From the NCBI RefSeq assembly GCF_000282995.1, contig NZ_ALEE01000142.1:1-10816 (forward strand): 10,816 bases of DNA. Direction: 5' to 3'. Made by a program: the position numbers and the translations under genes. The stretch is from Melaminivora alkalimesophila. GTDB lineage: Bacteria; Pseudomonadota; Gammaproteobacteria; Burkholderiales; Burkholderiaceae_C. A model generated the notes under the pieces. That model made no database searches. It saw only the letters and a list, made by a program, of their open reading frames with translations, and was not told where the DNA came from. This document shows positions 1-9,888 of this stretch, in pieces (within the stretch, counting starts at the first letter, position 1; every line of letters begins with the position of its first letter).

Positions 1-593
1 TGGCGGGCGATCAGCTCCTCGAGCGGGTCGGCACCCGCAGAGGGGGCGGCGGCGACCAGGGTGGGCCGTGGCGGGGCCGAGGCGTCGCGCAGCCGCTCGG
101 CGATCAGCGCCTCCAGCGGGTCCGGCGCCTGCTCGGGGTAGAGGTCGAATACCAGCCGGTGCTGGTAGGCGGCGACGGGCGGGAGCGAGAACACCTGCGG
201 CAGCGCCGCCTGCTTGAGGTCGATGACCAGCCGCACCACGCCCGGGGCGTTCTGGCCGACGCGGATGCCGGCGATGTTCGGATCGTCCGGCTGCACCTTG
301 GCGACCAGCTCGCGCAGGGAGGGGCTCAGGTCGATGCCCTCGATGTCGACGGCGAGCCGCGGCGGTGTCGCCACGAAGAACTGGCGCGCGACCAGTTGCC
401 GGTCGGATTCGATGGTGACACGGGAGTAGTCCTGGGCGGGCCAGATGCGCACCGCCAGGATCGAGGCGCCGCGCGCCAGGTGCTGGTGGCCCAGCAGCAG
501 CACCAGGCTGCCGGCACGCAGCAGCGCACGCCGGCGGGCGCTGGGAAGGAGGGAAGAACCGGCAGGGTGGGCGGAAGGTGCGTTCTTGCTCAT
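1..593 (-). CDS. amiC: N-acetylmuramoyl-L-alanine amidase AmiC, N-terminal part (runs off the left edge)
   Basis: Periplasmic amidase that removes stem peptides from septal peptidoglycan during daughter-cell separation; the visible part is the targeting half. The 197 visible residues begin with a twin-arginine-like signal (RRRALLRAG at about 20-28, then a short hydrophobic stretch), fitting Tat export as known for E. coli AmiC. An AMIN domain follows at about 46-152, opening with VRIWPAQDYSRVTIESD and closing with HRLVFDLYP; AMIN domains bind peptidoglycan and direct the enzyme to the division site. After it comes a Pro/Ala-rich linker with two DPLE-type LIA repeats (about 158-166 and 189-196). 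The zinc amidase domain should lie beyond the window. The ATG at 593-591 overlaps the tsaE stop as ATGA, implying translational coupling. The family call is firm; the catalytic part is unseen. Confidence 0.93.
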   Translation of the reverse strand, partial: MSKNAPSAHPAGSSLLPSARRRALLRAGSLVLLLGHQHLARGASILAVRIWPAQDYSRVTIESDRQLVARQFFVATPPRLAVDIEGIDLSPSLRELVAKVQPDDPNIAGIRVGQNAPGVVRLVIDLKQAALPQVFSLPPVAAYQHRLVFDLYPEQAPDPLEALIAERLRDASAPPRPTLVAAAPSAGADPLEELIAR

Positions 594-1108
594 CGCGTCC
601 GGGGCGGGTCCTGGCGCAGGCCGTGGAGCAGCTCCAGGCCGCATGGGGTGGCGGCAGCGATGCGCGCGTGCCGGCTGCCATCATCGCCGGCTTGCAGCGA
701 GATGGCAAGGTCGGGCACGGGCAGGGCGCCGACCGCTTTGGCGGGCCATTCCGCCAGTTTCAGGCCGGGGCCGGCAAAGATGTCGCGAAAGCCCGCGTCT
801 TCCCACTCGCGGGGATCGTCGAAACGGTAGAAGTCGAAGTGCCAGATGTCGAGCGACCCGGCCTGGTGCGGCTCGACGACCGCGTAGGTCGGGCTCTTGA
901 TGCGCCCCGTGACGCCGAGTGCGCGCAACAGATGACGCACCAGGGTGGTCTTGCCGGCGCCGAGCTCGCCCTCCAGGGTGATGAAGGCGTTGCGCAGCGC
1001 CGGCTGCATCGCCAGCCGCTGCGCGAAGGCCCGGGTGTCGTCCTCGCTGGGCCAGTGAAGCGCCCATTCGGCGGGTGGGGAGTGCGGGCTTCCTACAATT
1101 TGTCCACG

Positions 1109-1129
<21 letters not shown>
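590..1129 (-). CDS. tsaE: tRNA N6-threonylcarbamoyladenosine (t6A) biosynthesis ATPase TsaE
   Basis: Cytoplasmic P-loop ATPase that partners TsaB and TsaD in making t6A37 on ANN-decoding tRNAs. The 179 residues show a Walker A (GELGAGKT, 54-61), SPTY at 79-82, HFDFYR at 97-102 and EWP at 127-129, all hallmarks of the YjeE/TsaE family, and the length is close to the usual 150-170. The start is TTG at 1129-1127. No ATG or GTG codes upstream of the conserved core, and a strong purine-rich ribosome site lies just before the TTG, so I accept the rare start. The start codon and ribosome site lie inside the 5' end of the divergent queG gene. The stop overlaps the amiC ATG by 4 bp, so the two form an operon. 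The C-terminal tail, about 20 residues after the last conserved block, is unremarkable. Confidence 0.94.
1094..1099 (+). promoter_or_regulatory. Candidate -10 box for queG
   Basis: TACAAT matches the sigma-70 -10 consensus at five of six positions, in an otherwise very GC-rich stretch. No good -35 box is visible at the usual distance. Transcription would begin near 1106, almost at the queG ATG (1109). This would give a leaderless or near-leaderless message, in line with the absence of a Shine-Dalgarno sequence before that ATG. The site is suggestive only. Confidence 0.3.
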
Positions 1130-2194
<1,065 letters not shown>

Positions 2195-2200
2195 ATCTTC

Positions 2201-5200
2201 ATGCCGCAACCCCTGTCCACTTTGCCGCTGCCTCGCGCGTGGGTGGGCAGGCGCGGGCGGCGTCGGCGCCTGCTGCTGGCGCTGGGTTGTTTCGTGGCCG
2301 TGGTGGTGGCCTATTGGGTGGCGCTGCTGGGGGGCCAGCAGGCGCAGCTGCGCGAGGCGCGTGCCCAGGCGCAGTTGCGCGCCAGCCAAATGGCGCATGC
2401 CACTTCAATCCAGGTGCAGACGCTGCTGTCGGGCATGGACGCGACCCTGCAGGGCCTGGCCTCGGTGTATGCGCGGCGCGAGCAGGCGGGCTTCGATCAT
2501 GCGGTGCGCAGCCTGGCGTCGGCCTATCCACCCGGCGTGGTGCTGCAGGTGGCGGTGGCCGATGCGCGGGGCGATATCGTCTATTCCAGCCTGGAGCCCC
2601 AGGGCAGACCCCAGGCAGCCGTCTCGATCCGCGACCGGGAACACTTCCAGGTCCAGGCGCAGGGGCGGGTGGAGGGCCTCTACGTCGGCCGTCCGGTGCG
2701 TGGGCGGGTCTCGCAGCAATGGTCGATCCAGCTCACGCGGGCGCTGCGCTCGCCGGAGGGCGCCTTTGCCGGCGTGCTGGTGCTGTCGCTCTCGCCCGAA
2801 CACCTGGCCCAGTACCTGCGGGCCCTGGCGAGCGGCAGCGACGGAGAGGTGCTCAGCCTGGTGCGCACCGATGGCATCTACCTGGCCCGCTCCCGGAACT
2901 TGGAAGAGGCGCTGGGCCAGTCGCTCGCGCCGCAGCGCCTGGCGCTGGTGGATGCATCGGGGGAGCGGGGAGGCGACGCGCTGGAGACCGAACACGGCGA
3001 CCCGCTGCTCGTCGCGTGGAACCGCGTGCCCGGGCGGTCGCTGCTCGTGCTGGCGGACCTGGACCTGCGCGCCGTGCTGGCGCCCGTCAAGCGCGCCCAG
3101 CGCGTGGTGCGCCTGCGCGACGGGATCGGGACCCTTCTGGTCACGCTGGGCGCGCTGTGGAGCCTGTGGCTGGTGGTGCAGCACGAGCGCAGCGAGCGCC
3201 GACGCCTGCTGGCCGAGCGGCGCTTTGCCTTGCTCGCCCACGAGGCGCCCGGGGGGCTGTTCGAGATGCGCATGGCAAGCGACGGGCGGCCAAGGCTGGC
3301 GTTCTCCACCCCGGCCTTCCAGAGCGTGCACGGCACGTCGGCCGACGGGACCATCGAGCCGTCGGCGCTCATGGCGGCCGTGCACCGCGCCGACCGGCCC
3401 GCGCTGCGCGCGTCGATCCGGCGCAGTCTGGCGACGCTGGAGCCCTGGAACCACCGCTATCGGGTGGACGACGCCGCGCAGCCGCAAGGGGTGCGCTGGC
3501 TGCACGGCCATGCCCGGGCCCAGCGCGACGAGGAGGGCAGGCTGTCGTGGTACGGCTATGTGCATGACGTCACGCGCGACGAGGCCCTGCAGGAGGGCAT
3601 CCGGCGCAGCGAGGAGCGGCTGCGCCTGGCGGTGGGCGCGGTGCGCGACGGTCTCTGGCAGTGGGATTGCCACAGCGGCCGGGTGCACTGGGACGCGCGC
3701 TGCTACGAGATGCTCGGCCATGCTGACCAGGCGTTTCCCCTGGACTTCGAGGGGCTGCTGCAGCGCGTCCATCCCGCCGACCGCGAGCGCGTGCGCGCCG
3801 AACTCCAGCGCCATCGCCGGGAGGGCGGGGAGCTGCGCCTGGAGGCGCGCATGGCGACCGCCGAGCGAGGTTGGCGCAGCATCGAGATGCGCGGTGGCGT
3901 GGCCGAGCGCGACCGGGCCGGTCGGCCGCTGCGTCTGCTGGGCACGCAGACCGACATCCAGCAGCGGGTCGAGCAGGCGCGCCTGATCCACGCCCTGTTG
4001 GATCGCAGCAGCGCGCTGATCTTCGTCGCCACGCCGGGGCGCGACATCTCCTATGCCAACGAGCGCGCGGCCCGGGCCTTCGGGCTGCCCGTGGGCGACC
4101 AGCCGCCGGGCCAGTCGCTGCAGCGGATCCACCCGAACCGGGAGAGCTTCGAGGCTTTCGGCGCACTCTACCGACAGCTGCAGGCGAGCGGCACGGTGCA
4201 CGCCATCCGGCAGCTGCGCACGGCCGGCTCGCGCTGGCACTGGTTCGACATGCAGGGCACCTTGCTCGATCCGGACGACGAGCGCGGTGCCGTGATCTGG
4301 ACGCTCATGGACATCGACGCGCGCCGGCGGGCCGAGCTGGCGCTCGAGCAGGCGCAGCAGACGGTGGCGGCGCTGATCGACCGCTTCCCTTCGGGCATCC
4401 TGATCGCCGACGCGCGGGGACGGCGCGTGGTCGCCGCCAACCGGATGCTGATGCACGCCTTCGGCTCGGATGCCGAGCCATCGACCCTGGTGGGCCTGCC
4501 GTTGGCGGTGCTGGGAAAGCGGTTGCCGCAAGGGCTGCGCAAGGTGCTGCTGCGCCGGGACGGCCAGCGCGCGCTGCCCACCGGACGCACGCTGCACGGC
4601 CTGCCGGACGGCCGCTTCCTGGAGGTGGAGTCGCTGCACCTGCGCGAGGGCGAGCGCTCCATCGGCCACTGCTGGGTGGTGAGCGACGTGACCGAGCGGC
4701 GCCAGCGCGAGGCGCGGCTGGAGACGCTGGCGCTCACCGATGCGCTGACCGGCGTGCCCAACCGGCGCGCCTTCGAAGAGCGGATGGCAACCGAGCTGCA
4801 GCACCTGCGCGCCGGGCTGGTGCCGGCGGCTGCGGTGGTGCTGCTCGACATCGACCACTTCAAGCAGGTCAACGACACCCACGGCCACGCCATCGGCGAC
4901 GTGGTGCTGCGCGAGCTGGCACAGACGGTGGCGGGCCGGCTGCGCCGTCAGGACATGCTCGGGCGCATCGGGGGCGAGGAATTTGCCGTGCTGCTGTCCG
5001 GCGCGACGGCCGAGGAGGGGCTGCGGCGCGCCGAGGAGTTGCGCCGGGCGGTGGCGCAGCGCGAGATCGCGATCTCCGAAGAGCGCGCGCTGCGCATCAC
5101 CATCAGCCTGGGCGTGAGTGCGCTGGACGGCCAGGACGACGAGGCCCTGGCCTGCCTGGAGCGGGCCGATGCCGCCATGTACTTCTCCAAGCGCCACGGG

Positions 5201-5269
5201 CGCAACCGCGCCACCCTGTGGAGCGCGGACCTGCCCCCGCTGTCGGGCCGCGCCGGAGCCGCCGGGTGA
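2201..5269 (+). CDS. Membrane-bound diguanylate cyclase: dCache-like sensor, four PAS domains, GGDEF
   Basis: Makes cyclic di-GMP from two GTP in response to a periplasmic and possibly a cytoplasmic signal. In 1022 residues: basic N-terminus (RRGRRRR); TM1 at about 24-43; periplasmic PDC/dCache-like sensor at about 45-300, including SIRDREHF (142-149); TM2 at about 309-327. PAS domains follow at about 340-456, 469-590, 594-708 and 714-832, three of them ending in a D(V/I)-type linker such as HDVTRDE, QTDIQQR or SDVTERR. The GGDEF domain spans about 840-1008. Catalytic features are present: LTDALTGVPNRRAF, metal-binding D883 and substrate-binding N891/D892 in DIDHFKQVND, GGEEF at 924-928, and a product-inhibition I-site R915-x-x-D918 five residues upstream. 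There is no EAL domain. ATG 2201 is six bases after the queG stop with no clear ribosome site, so translation may be coupled. The ligand is not predictable. Confidence 0.94.
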   Translation: MPQPLSTLPLPRAWVGRRGRRRRLLLALGCFVAVVVAYWVALLGGQQAQLREARAQAQLRASQMAHATSIQVQTLLSGMDATLQGLASVYARREQAGFDHAVRSLASAYPPGVVLQVAVADARGDIVYSSLEPQGRPQAAVSIRDREHFQVQAQGRVEGLYVGRPVRGRVSQQWSIQLTRALRSPEGAFAGVLVLSLSPEHLAQYLRALASGSDGEVLSLVRTDGIYLARSRNLEEALGQSLAPQRLALVDASGERGGDALETEHGDPLLVAWNRVPGRSLLVLADLDLRAVLAPVKRAQRVVRLRDGIGTLLVTLGALWSLWLVVQHERSERRRLLAERRFALLAHEAPGGLFEMRMASDGRPRLAFSTPAFQSVHGTSADGTIEPSALMAAVHRADRPALRASIRRSLATLEPWNHRYRVDDAAQPQGVRWLHGHARAQRDEEGRLSWYGYVHDVTRDEALQEGIRRSEERLRLAVGAVRDGLWQWDCHSGRVHWDARCYEMLGHADQAFPLDFEGLLQRVHPADRERVRAELQRHRREGGELRLEARMATAERGWRSIEMRGGVAERDRAGRPLRLLGTQTDIQQRVEQARLIHALLDRSSALIFVATPGRDISYANERAARAFGLPVGDQPPGQSLQRIHPNRESFEAFGALYRQLQASGTVHAIRQLRTAGSRWHWFDMQGTLLDPDDERGAVIWTLMDIDARRRAELALEQAQQTVAALIDRFPSGILIADARGRRVVAANRMLMHAFGSDAEPSTLVGLPLAVLGKRLPQGLRKVLLRRDGQRALPTGRTLHGLPDGRFLEVESLHLREGERSIGHCWVVSDVTERRQREARLETLALTDALTGVPNRRAFEERMATELQHLRAGLVPAAAVVLLDIDHFKQVNDTHGHAIGDVVLRELAQTVAGRLRRQDMLGRIGGEEFAVLLSGATAEEGLRRAEELRRAVAQREIAISEERALRITISLGVSALDGQDDEALACLERADAAMYFSKRHGRNRATLWSADLPPLSGRAGAAG

Positions 5270-5281
5270 GCGGCAGGGTGG

Positions 5282-5293
5282 GGCGCGCGCGCC
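5282..5293. other. Perfect GC palindrome in a convergent gene gap
   Basis: GGCGCGCGCGCC is a perfect 12-base palindrome in the 31-bp space between the diguanylate cyclase stop and the DUF1850 stop. It could fold as a hairpin in either transcript, but there is no T-run on either strand and no room for a loop without losing pairs. A terminator role is only possible. Alternating CG of this length could also be chance at this base composition. Confidence 0.25.
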
Positions 5294-5300
5294 GGCAGGC

Positions 5301-5720
5301 CTAAGGGGCTGACTGGACGGTGGCGGGGGCGCTGCAGGCACGCAGCAGCGTCAGCGCCCCATCGGATGGCAGCCAGCGGCCCATGGGATGGCATTCCCCG
5401 CGCACGCACAGCTCGTAGTCGGCCGTGAATTCCGAGCGCGTCAGGCGCAGAACTCCCGGCATCCGTTCCGCCGGGCGGTAGTGGTACCAGCCGCCCTCGA
5501 GCCGCGCGTCGGGGGGCGGCTCCATGCCGGCCGCCGAGCCGCGCACCCGGGCGGCCGTGGCAAGCAGCACAGGGGGGGAGCCGGCCTGGATGCGGTAGTC
5601 CTCCTCCCAGCGCACCTTCTCGATGGAGTGGGTCCAGGCGAGCGTGAACTCCGGGGCCGCAACGAAGACCGGGCCGGCCGCGCCGGCTGCGGCCAGGGCG
5701 AGGCAGATTCCCAGGACCAC
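5301..5720 (-). CDS. DUF1850 protein, exported partner of a TAXI-type TRAP transporter
   Basis: Function unknown. The 139-residue product starts with a hydrophobic stretch (MVLGICLALAAAGAAG, then A-rich to about 22) that reads as a signal peptide or single anchor, with no lipobox. The mature part has the DUF1850 signature: FTLAWTHSIEKVRWEEDY at 25-42, RVRGSAAGMEPP at 58-69, then a basic/aromatic C-terminal half with C105 and C110 (CVRGEC) and C129. The Cys pair could form a disulfide in the periplasm. Genes of this family are known to sit next to fused TAXI TRAP permeases, as here. It starts at GTG 5720, 12 bases after the permease stop, behind an AGGAGG ribosome site, and closes the operon. 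A role in assembly, solute handling or regulation of the transporter is inference. Confidence 0.85.
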   Translation of the reverse strand: MVLGICLALAAAGAAGPVFVAAPEFTLAWTHSIEKVRWEEDYRIQAGSPPVLLATAARVRGSAAGMEPPPDARLEGGWYHYRPAERMPGVLRLTRSEFTADYELCVRGECHPMGRWLPSDGALTLLRACSAPATVQSAP

Positions 5721-5727
5721 TCCCCGC

Positions 5728-5732
5728 CCTCC

Positions 5733-5733
<1 letters not shown>
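5728..5733 (-). promoter_or_regulatory. Ribosome binding site for the DUF1850 gene
   Basis: AGGAGG on the minus strand, overlapping the last base of the permease stop codon and followed by seven bases before GTG 5720. It is a full consensus site with ideal spacing, which supports the GTG start and suggests termination-reinitiation from the permease gene. Confidence 0.75.
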
Positions 5734-7772
<2,039 letters not shown>

Positions 7773-7793
7773 GGTGGTGTCCGTGTCATGAAA

Positions 7794-7816
7794 ACGGCCC
7801 CTGTCGAAGGGGCCGT
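7794..7816 (-). terminator. Intergenic hairpin between TAXI receptor and permease (attenuator-like)
   Basis: ACGGCCCC at 7794-7801 pairs perfectly with GGGGCCGT at 7809-7816 around a seven-base loop. On the minus strand the hairpin is followed by a short T-run (four Ts counting the last stem base), then the leader of the permease gene. It lies in the 80-bp gap after the receptor stop. The form is that of a leaky intrinsic terminator or an mRNA 3'-end stabiliser. Either would raise the receptor-to-permease ratio, as is often seen for binding-protein-dependent transporters. The T-run is too short to expect full termination. Confidence 0.7.
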
Positions 7817-7852
7817 GTCGTCTCTGGTATCAGGACGGGGCTCAGGCCCTCG

Positions 7853-8812
7853 TCACTTGATCAGGCCGACTTCCTTGTAGTAGCGCTCGGCCCCGGGGTG
7901 CAGCGGGACGGGCATTCCCTGGACGGCGTTCTCGCGCTTGATGGCCTTGGCGGCGTTGTGCGCGGCGTGCAGGGTGTCCAGGTTCTCGTAGAGCTGCTTG
8001 GCCATCTCGTAGGCCAGCTCGTCCGACACGCCCGCGTGCGTCACCAGGAAGTTGGGGATGGCGGCCGTGGCCACGTCCTCCGTCTGGCCGGTGTAGGTGC
8101 CGGCGGGGATGGTGGCGGGCTGGTAGGCAGCGTCTCCCACCTTGGCGACCACGTCGGCGGGCACCGGCACGACGACGATCTTCACCGTGGTCGCCAGGTC
8201 GCGGATCGAGGCGACGCCCAGGCCGGCGGACTGCAGCGTGGCGTCGAGCTGGCGGTTCTTGATCAGCTCGACCGACTCGCCGAAGGGCAGGTACTCGACC
8301 TTGCCCAGGTCGTTGTAGCTCATGCCGGCAGCCTTCAGGATGGCGCGGGCGTTGAGCTCGGTGCCCGAGCGCGCCGCGCCCACGGAGATGCGCTTGCCCT
8401 TGAGGTCGGCCAGCGTCTTGATGCCGGCGTCGGCGTTGGCGACGATCTGGATGTAGTTGTTGTAGGTGGCGGACAGGCCGCGCAGCTTGTCGAGCTTCTT
8501 GGGAAAGCCCGCCTCGGCATCGCCCTTCCAGGCGTCCGACAGCGCGTCGCCCAGCGTGAAGGCGACTTCGCCGCGTCCGGCCTGCAGCAGGTTCAGGTTC
8601 TCGGCCGAGGCTTTGGTGACCTGCGCCGTGGCGCGGGCGTTGGGAATGGTCTTGGCATAGACCTGCGACAGCGCCACGCCCAGCGGGTAGTACACACCGC
8701 TCTGGCCGCCCGTCAGGACGTTGATGAACTGCTGCTTCTGGGCGTGGGCGGTGGTGGCGACGAGGGCGGCACCGAGGGTCAGGCCGAGGCCGATTTTCTG
8801 AATCCAGCGCAT
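7853..8812 (-). CDS. TRAP transporter TAXI-family solute-binding receptor
   Basis: Periplasmic binding protein that captures the solute and delivers it to the fused permease encoded just downstream. The 319 residues start with a Sec signal peptide (MRWIQKIGLGLTLGAALVATTAHA, cleavage probably before Q25). The mature N-terminus FINVLTGGQSGVYYPLG (29-45) is the TAXI hallmark. Also typical are ENLNLLQAGRGEVAF (71-85), LKGKRISVGAARSGTELNAR (137-156) and VTHAGVSDELAYEMAKQLYE in the C-terminal lobe (257-276). ATG 8812 is chosen over an upstream in-frame start at 8890 because it gives a clean signal peptide and has AGGAG eight bases upstream. Known TAXI ligands include glutamate and other small acids; the ligand here cannot be named. 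It is divergent from xerD across about 158 bp. Confidence 0.96.
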   Translation of the reverse strand: MRWIQKIGLGLTLGAALVATTAHAQKQQFINVLTGGQSGVYYPLGVALSQVYAKTIPNARATAQVTKASAENLNLLQAGRGEVAFTLGDALSDAWKGDAEAGFPKKLDKLRGLSATYNNYIQIVANADAGIKTLADLKGKRISVGAARSGTELNARAILKAAGMSYNDLGKVEYLPFGESVELIKNRQLDATLQSAGLGVASIRDLATTVKIVVVPVPADVVAKVGDAAYQPATIPAGTYTGQTEDVATAAIPNFLVTHAGVSDELAYEMAKQLYENLDTLHAAHNAAKAIKRENAVQGMPVPLHPGAERYYKEVGLIK

Positions 8813-8820
8813 GGATGGGT

Positions 8821-8825
8821 CTCCT
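8821..8825 (-). promoter_or_regulatory. Ribosome binding site for the TAXI receptor
   Basis: AGGAG on the minus strand, eight bases before ATG 8812. It decides between this start and the in-frame start 26 codons upstream, which has no comparable site and would bury the signal peptide. Confidence 0.75.
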
Positions 8826-8903
8826 GTCTTGTGTTGGGCGCAAGAGCGGCAGAATAGCGCAACTGCCGGCCGCCCACCCGGGCGCGCCAAAGAGCCCGAA
8901 TGG

Positions 8904-8913
8904 GGTAATTACC
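8904..8913. promoter_or_regulatory. AT-centred palindrome between the receptor gene and xerD
   Basis: GGTAATTACC is a perfect 10-base inverted repeat and the most AT-rich point of the divergent gap. It sits about 90 bases before the receptor start and about 60 before the xerD start, a position suited to an operator or a promoter element. No convincing -35/-10 pair was found on either strand. No regulator can be assigned. Confidence 0.3.
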
Positions 8914-8970
8914 GATTGCTGCGCCGCGAAAACCGCCGCGCATCGTAACACTGTGTGTCTCGCCGAAGCT

Positions 8971-9873
8971 GTGCCCGTGGTGCCACCCTCCGAACAGGAC
9001 CTGATCCTGCAGTTCACGGATGCCCTCTGGCTGGAGGAGGGGCTGGCGCGCAACACGCTGGATGCCTACCGGCGTGACCTCATGGCACTGGCGCTGTGGC
9101 TGGCCGCACAGGGGCGCGGGCTGCTGCGGGCGGACGAGGGCCTGCTGCACGGCTATTTCGCACATCGGCATGCCCAGACCCGCGCCAGCACCTCCAACCG
9201 GCGCCTGACGGTCTTCCGGCGTTTCTTTCGCTGGGCGCTGCGCGAGCGCCTGATGGCGCAGGATCCGACCGTGCGGCTGGGGGCGGCGCGCCAGGCGCCG
9301 CGCCTGCCGCAGGCGCTCAGCCAGGCCCAGGTGGAGGCGCTCCTGCGCGCGCCGGACGTGGAGTCGGCGCTGGGCCTGCGCGACCGCGCGATGCTCGAGC
9401 TGATGTACGCCAGCGGCCTGCGCGTGAGCGAGCTGGTGGCGCTCAAGACCTTCCACCTGGGCCTGGCGGAAGGGGTGCTGCGCGTCATGGGCAAGGGGGC
9501 GCGCGAGCGGCTGGTGCCCTTCGGCGAGGAGGCGCGCCTGTGGCTGGAGCGCTACCTGGGGCAGGCGCGCGGCGCCATCCTTGGGCGGCGCCAGAGCGAG
9601 GACCTGTTCGTCACCCAGCGCGGCGCCGCGATGAGCCGCGTCATGTTCTGGATGATCGTGAAGAAATACGCCCGGCAGGCCGGCATCACGGCGCCGCTGT
9701 CGCCGCACACGCTGCGCCACGCCTTCGCCACGCACCTGCTCAACCACGGGGCCGACCTGCGCGTGGTGCAGCTGCTGCTCGGCCACGCCGACATCTCCAC
9801 CACCACCATCTACACGCACGTGGCGCGCGAGCGGCTCAAGCAGCTGCACGCCCGCCACCACCCGCGCGGCTGA
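8971..9873 (+). CDS. xerD: Site-specific tyrosine recombinase XerD
   Basis: Partner of XerC in resolving chromosome dimers at dif under FtsK control. The 300 residues (from GTG 8971) have an N-terminal SAM-like core-binding domain at about 8-95 (LWLEEGLARNTLDAYRRDL) and a catalytic domain at about 112-292. The catalytic set is complete: R151 (SGLRVSELV), K175 (GKGARERLVPFG), H246 and R249 (SPHTLRHAFATHLLNHGADL), H272 (LLGHADISTT) and nucleophile Y281 (IYTHV). The length and the DALWLEEGL N-terminus favour XerD over XerC or an integrase. The exact start is unsure: in-frame GTG codons at 8971, 8977 and 8980 are all possible, giving 297-300 residues against the usual 298. The frame stays open upstream to 8815 but looks non-coding. 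It is convergent with the EAL-HDOD gene, 15 bp apart. Confidence 0.94.
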   Translation: MPVVPPSEQDLILQFTDALWLEEGLARNTLDAYRRDLMALALWLAAQGRGLLRADEGLLHGYFAHRHAQTRASTSNRRLTVFRRFFRWALRERLMAQDPTVRLGAARQAPRLPQALSQAQVEALLRAPDVESALGLRDRAMLELMYASGLRVSELVALKTFHLGLAEGVLRVMGKGARERLVPFGEEARLWLERYLGQARGAILGRRQSEDLFVTQRGAAMSRVMFWMIVKKYARQAGITAPLSPHTLRHAFATHLLNHGADLRVVQLLLGHADISTTTIYTHVARERLKQLHARHHPRG

Positions 9874-9880
9874 GCGCGGG
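9861..9880. terminator. Hairpin spanning the xerD stop codon
   Basis: CCCGCGC (9861-9867) pairs with GCGCGGG (9874-9880) around GGCTGA, whose last three bases are the xerD stop. The stem is 7 bp of pure GC. Neither strand has a T-run after it, so if it acts at all it is a weak bidirectional barrier between the two convergent genes or a 3'-end stabiliser. Chance is possible at this GC content. Confidence 0.3.
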
Positions 9881-9888
9881 CCGGCGCC

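Noticed and set aside
578..1108. An upstream extension of the queG frame
   Set aside because: This stretch is antisense to tsaE and its translation has no QueG similarity. ATG 1109 gives the expected distance to the first conserved block.
2405..5341. A 978-codon open frame on the minus strand across the diguanylate cyclase gene
   Set aside because: The translation is rich in Arg, Gln, His, Ala and Pro with no recognisable domain. Such long antisense frames are expected opposite GC-rich genes, and the plus strand has complete, ordered domains.
8881..8888. GGCGCGCC palindrome in the divergent gap
   Set aside because: An eight-base all-GC palindrome is common by chance at this base composition and has no partner element nearby.
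8813..8890. An earlier start for the TAXI receptor at 8890
   Set aside because: It would place 26 residues before a clear signal peptide and lacks a ribosome site, while ATG 8812 has AGGAG at ideal spacing.
8815..8970. An upstream extension of the xerD frame starting at ATG 8815
   Set aside because: It adds 52 residues unlike any XerD, covers the divergent intergenic region, and the family length of about 298 fits the GTG cluster at 8971-8980.
7842..9056. A 404-codon minus-strand frame across the receptor and xerD starts
   Set aside because: It is the receptor gene read in the wrong frame; the Arg/Pro-rich translation lacks any domain.
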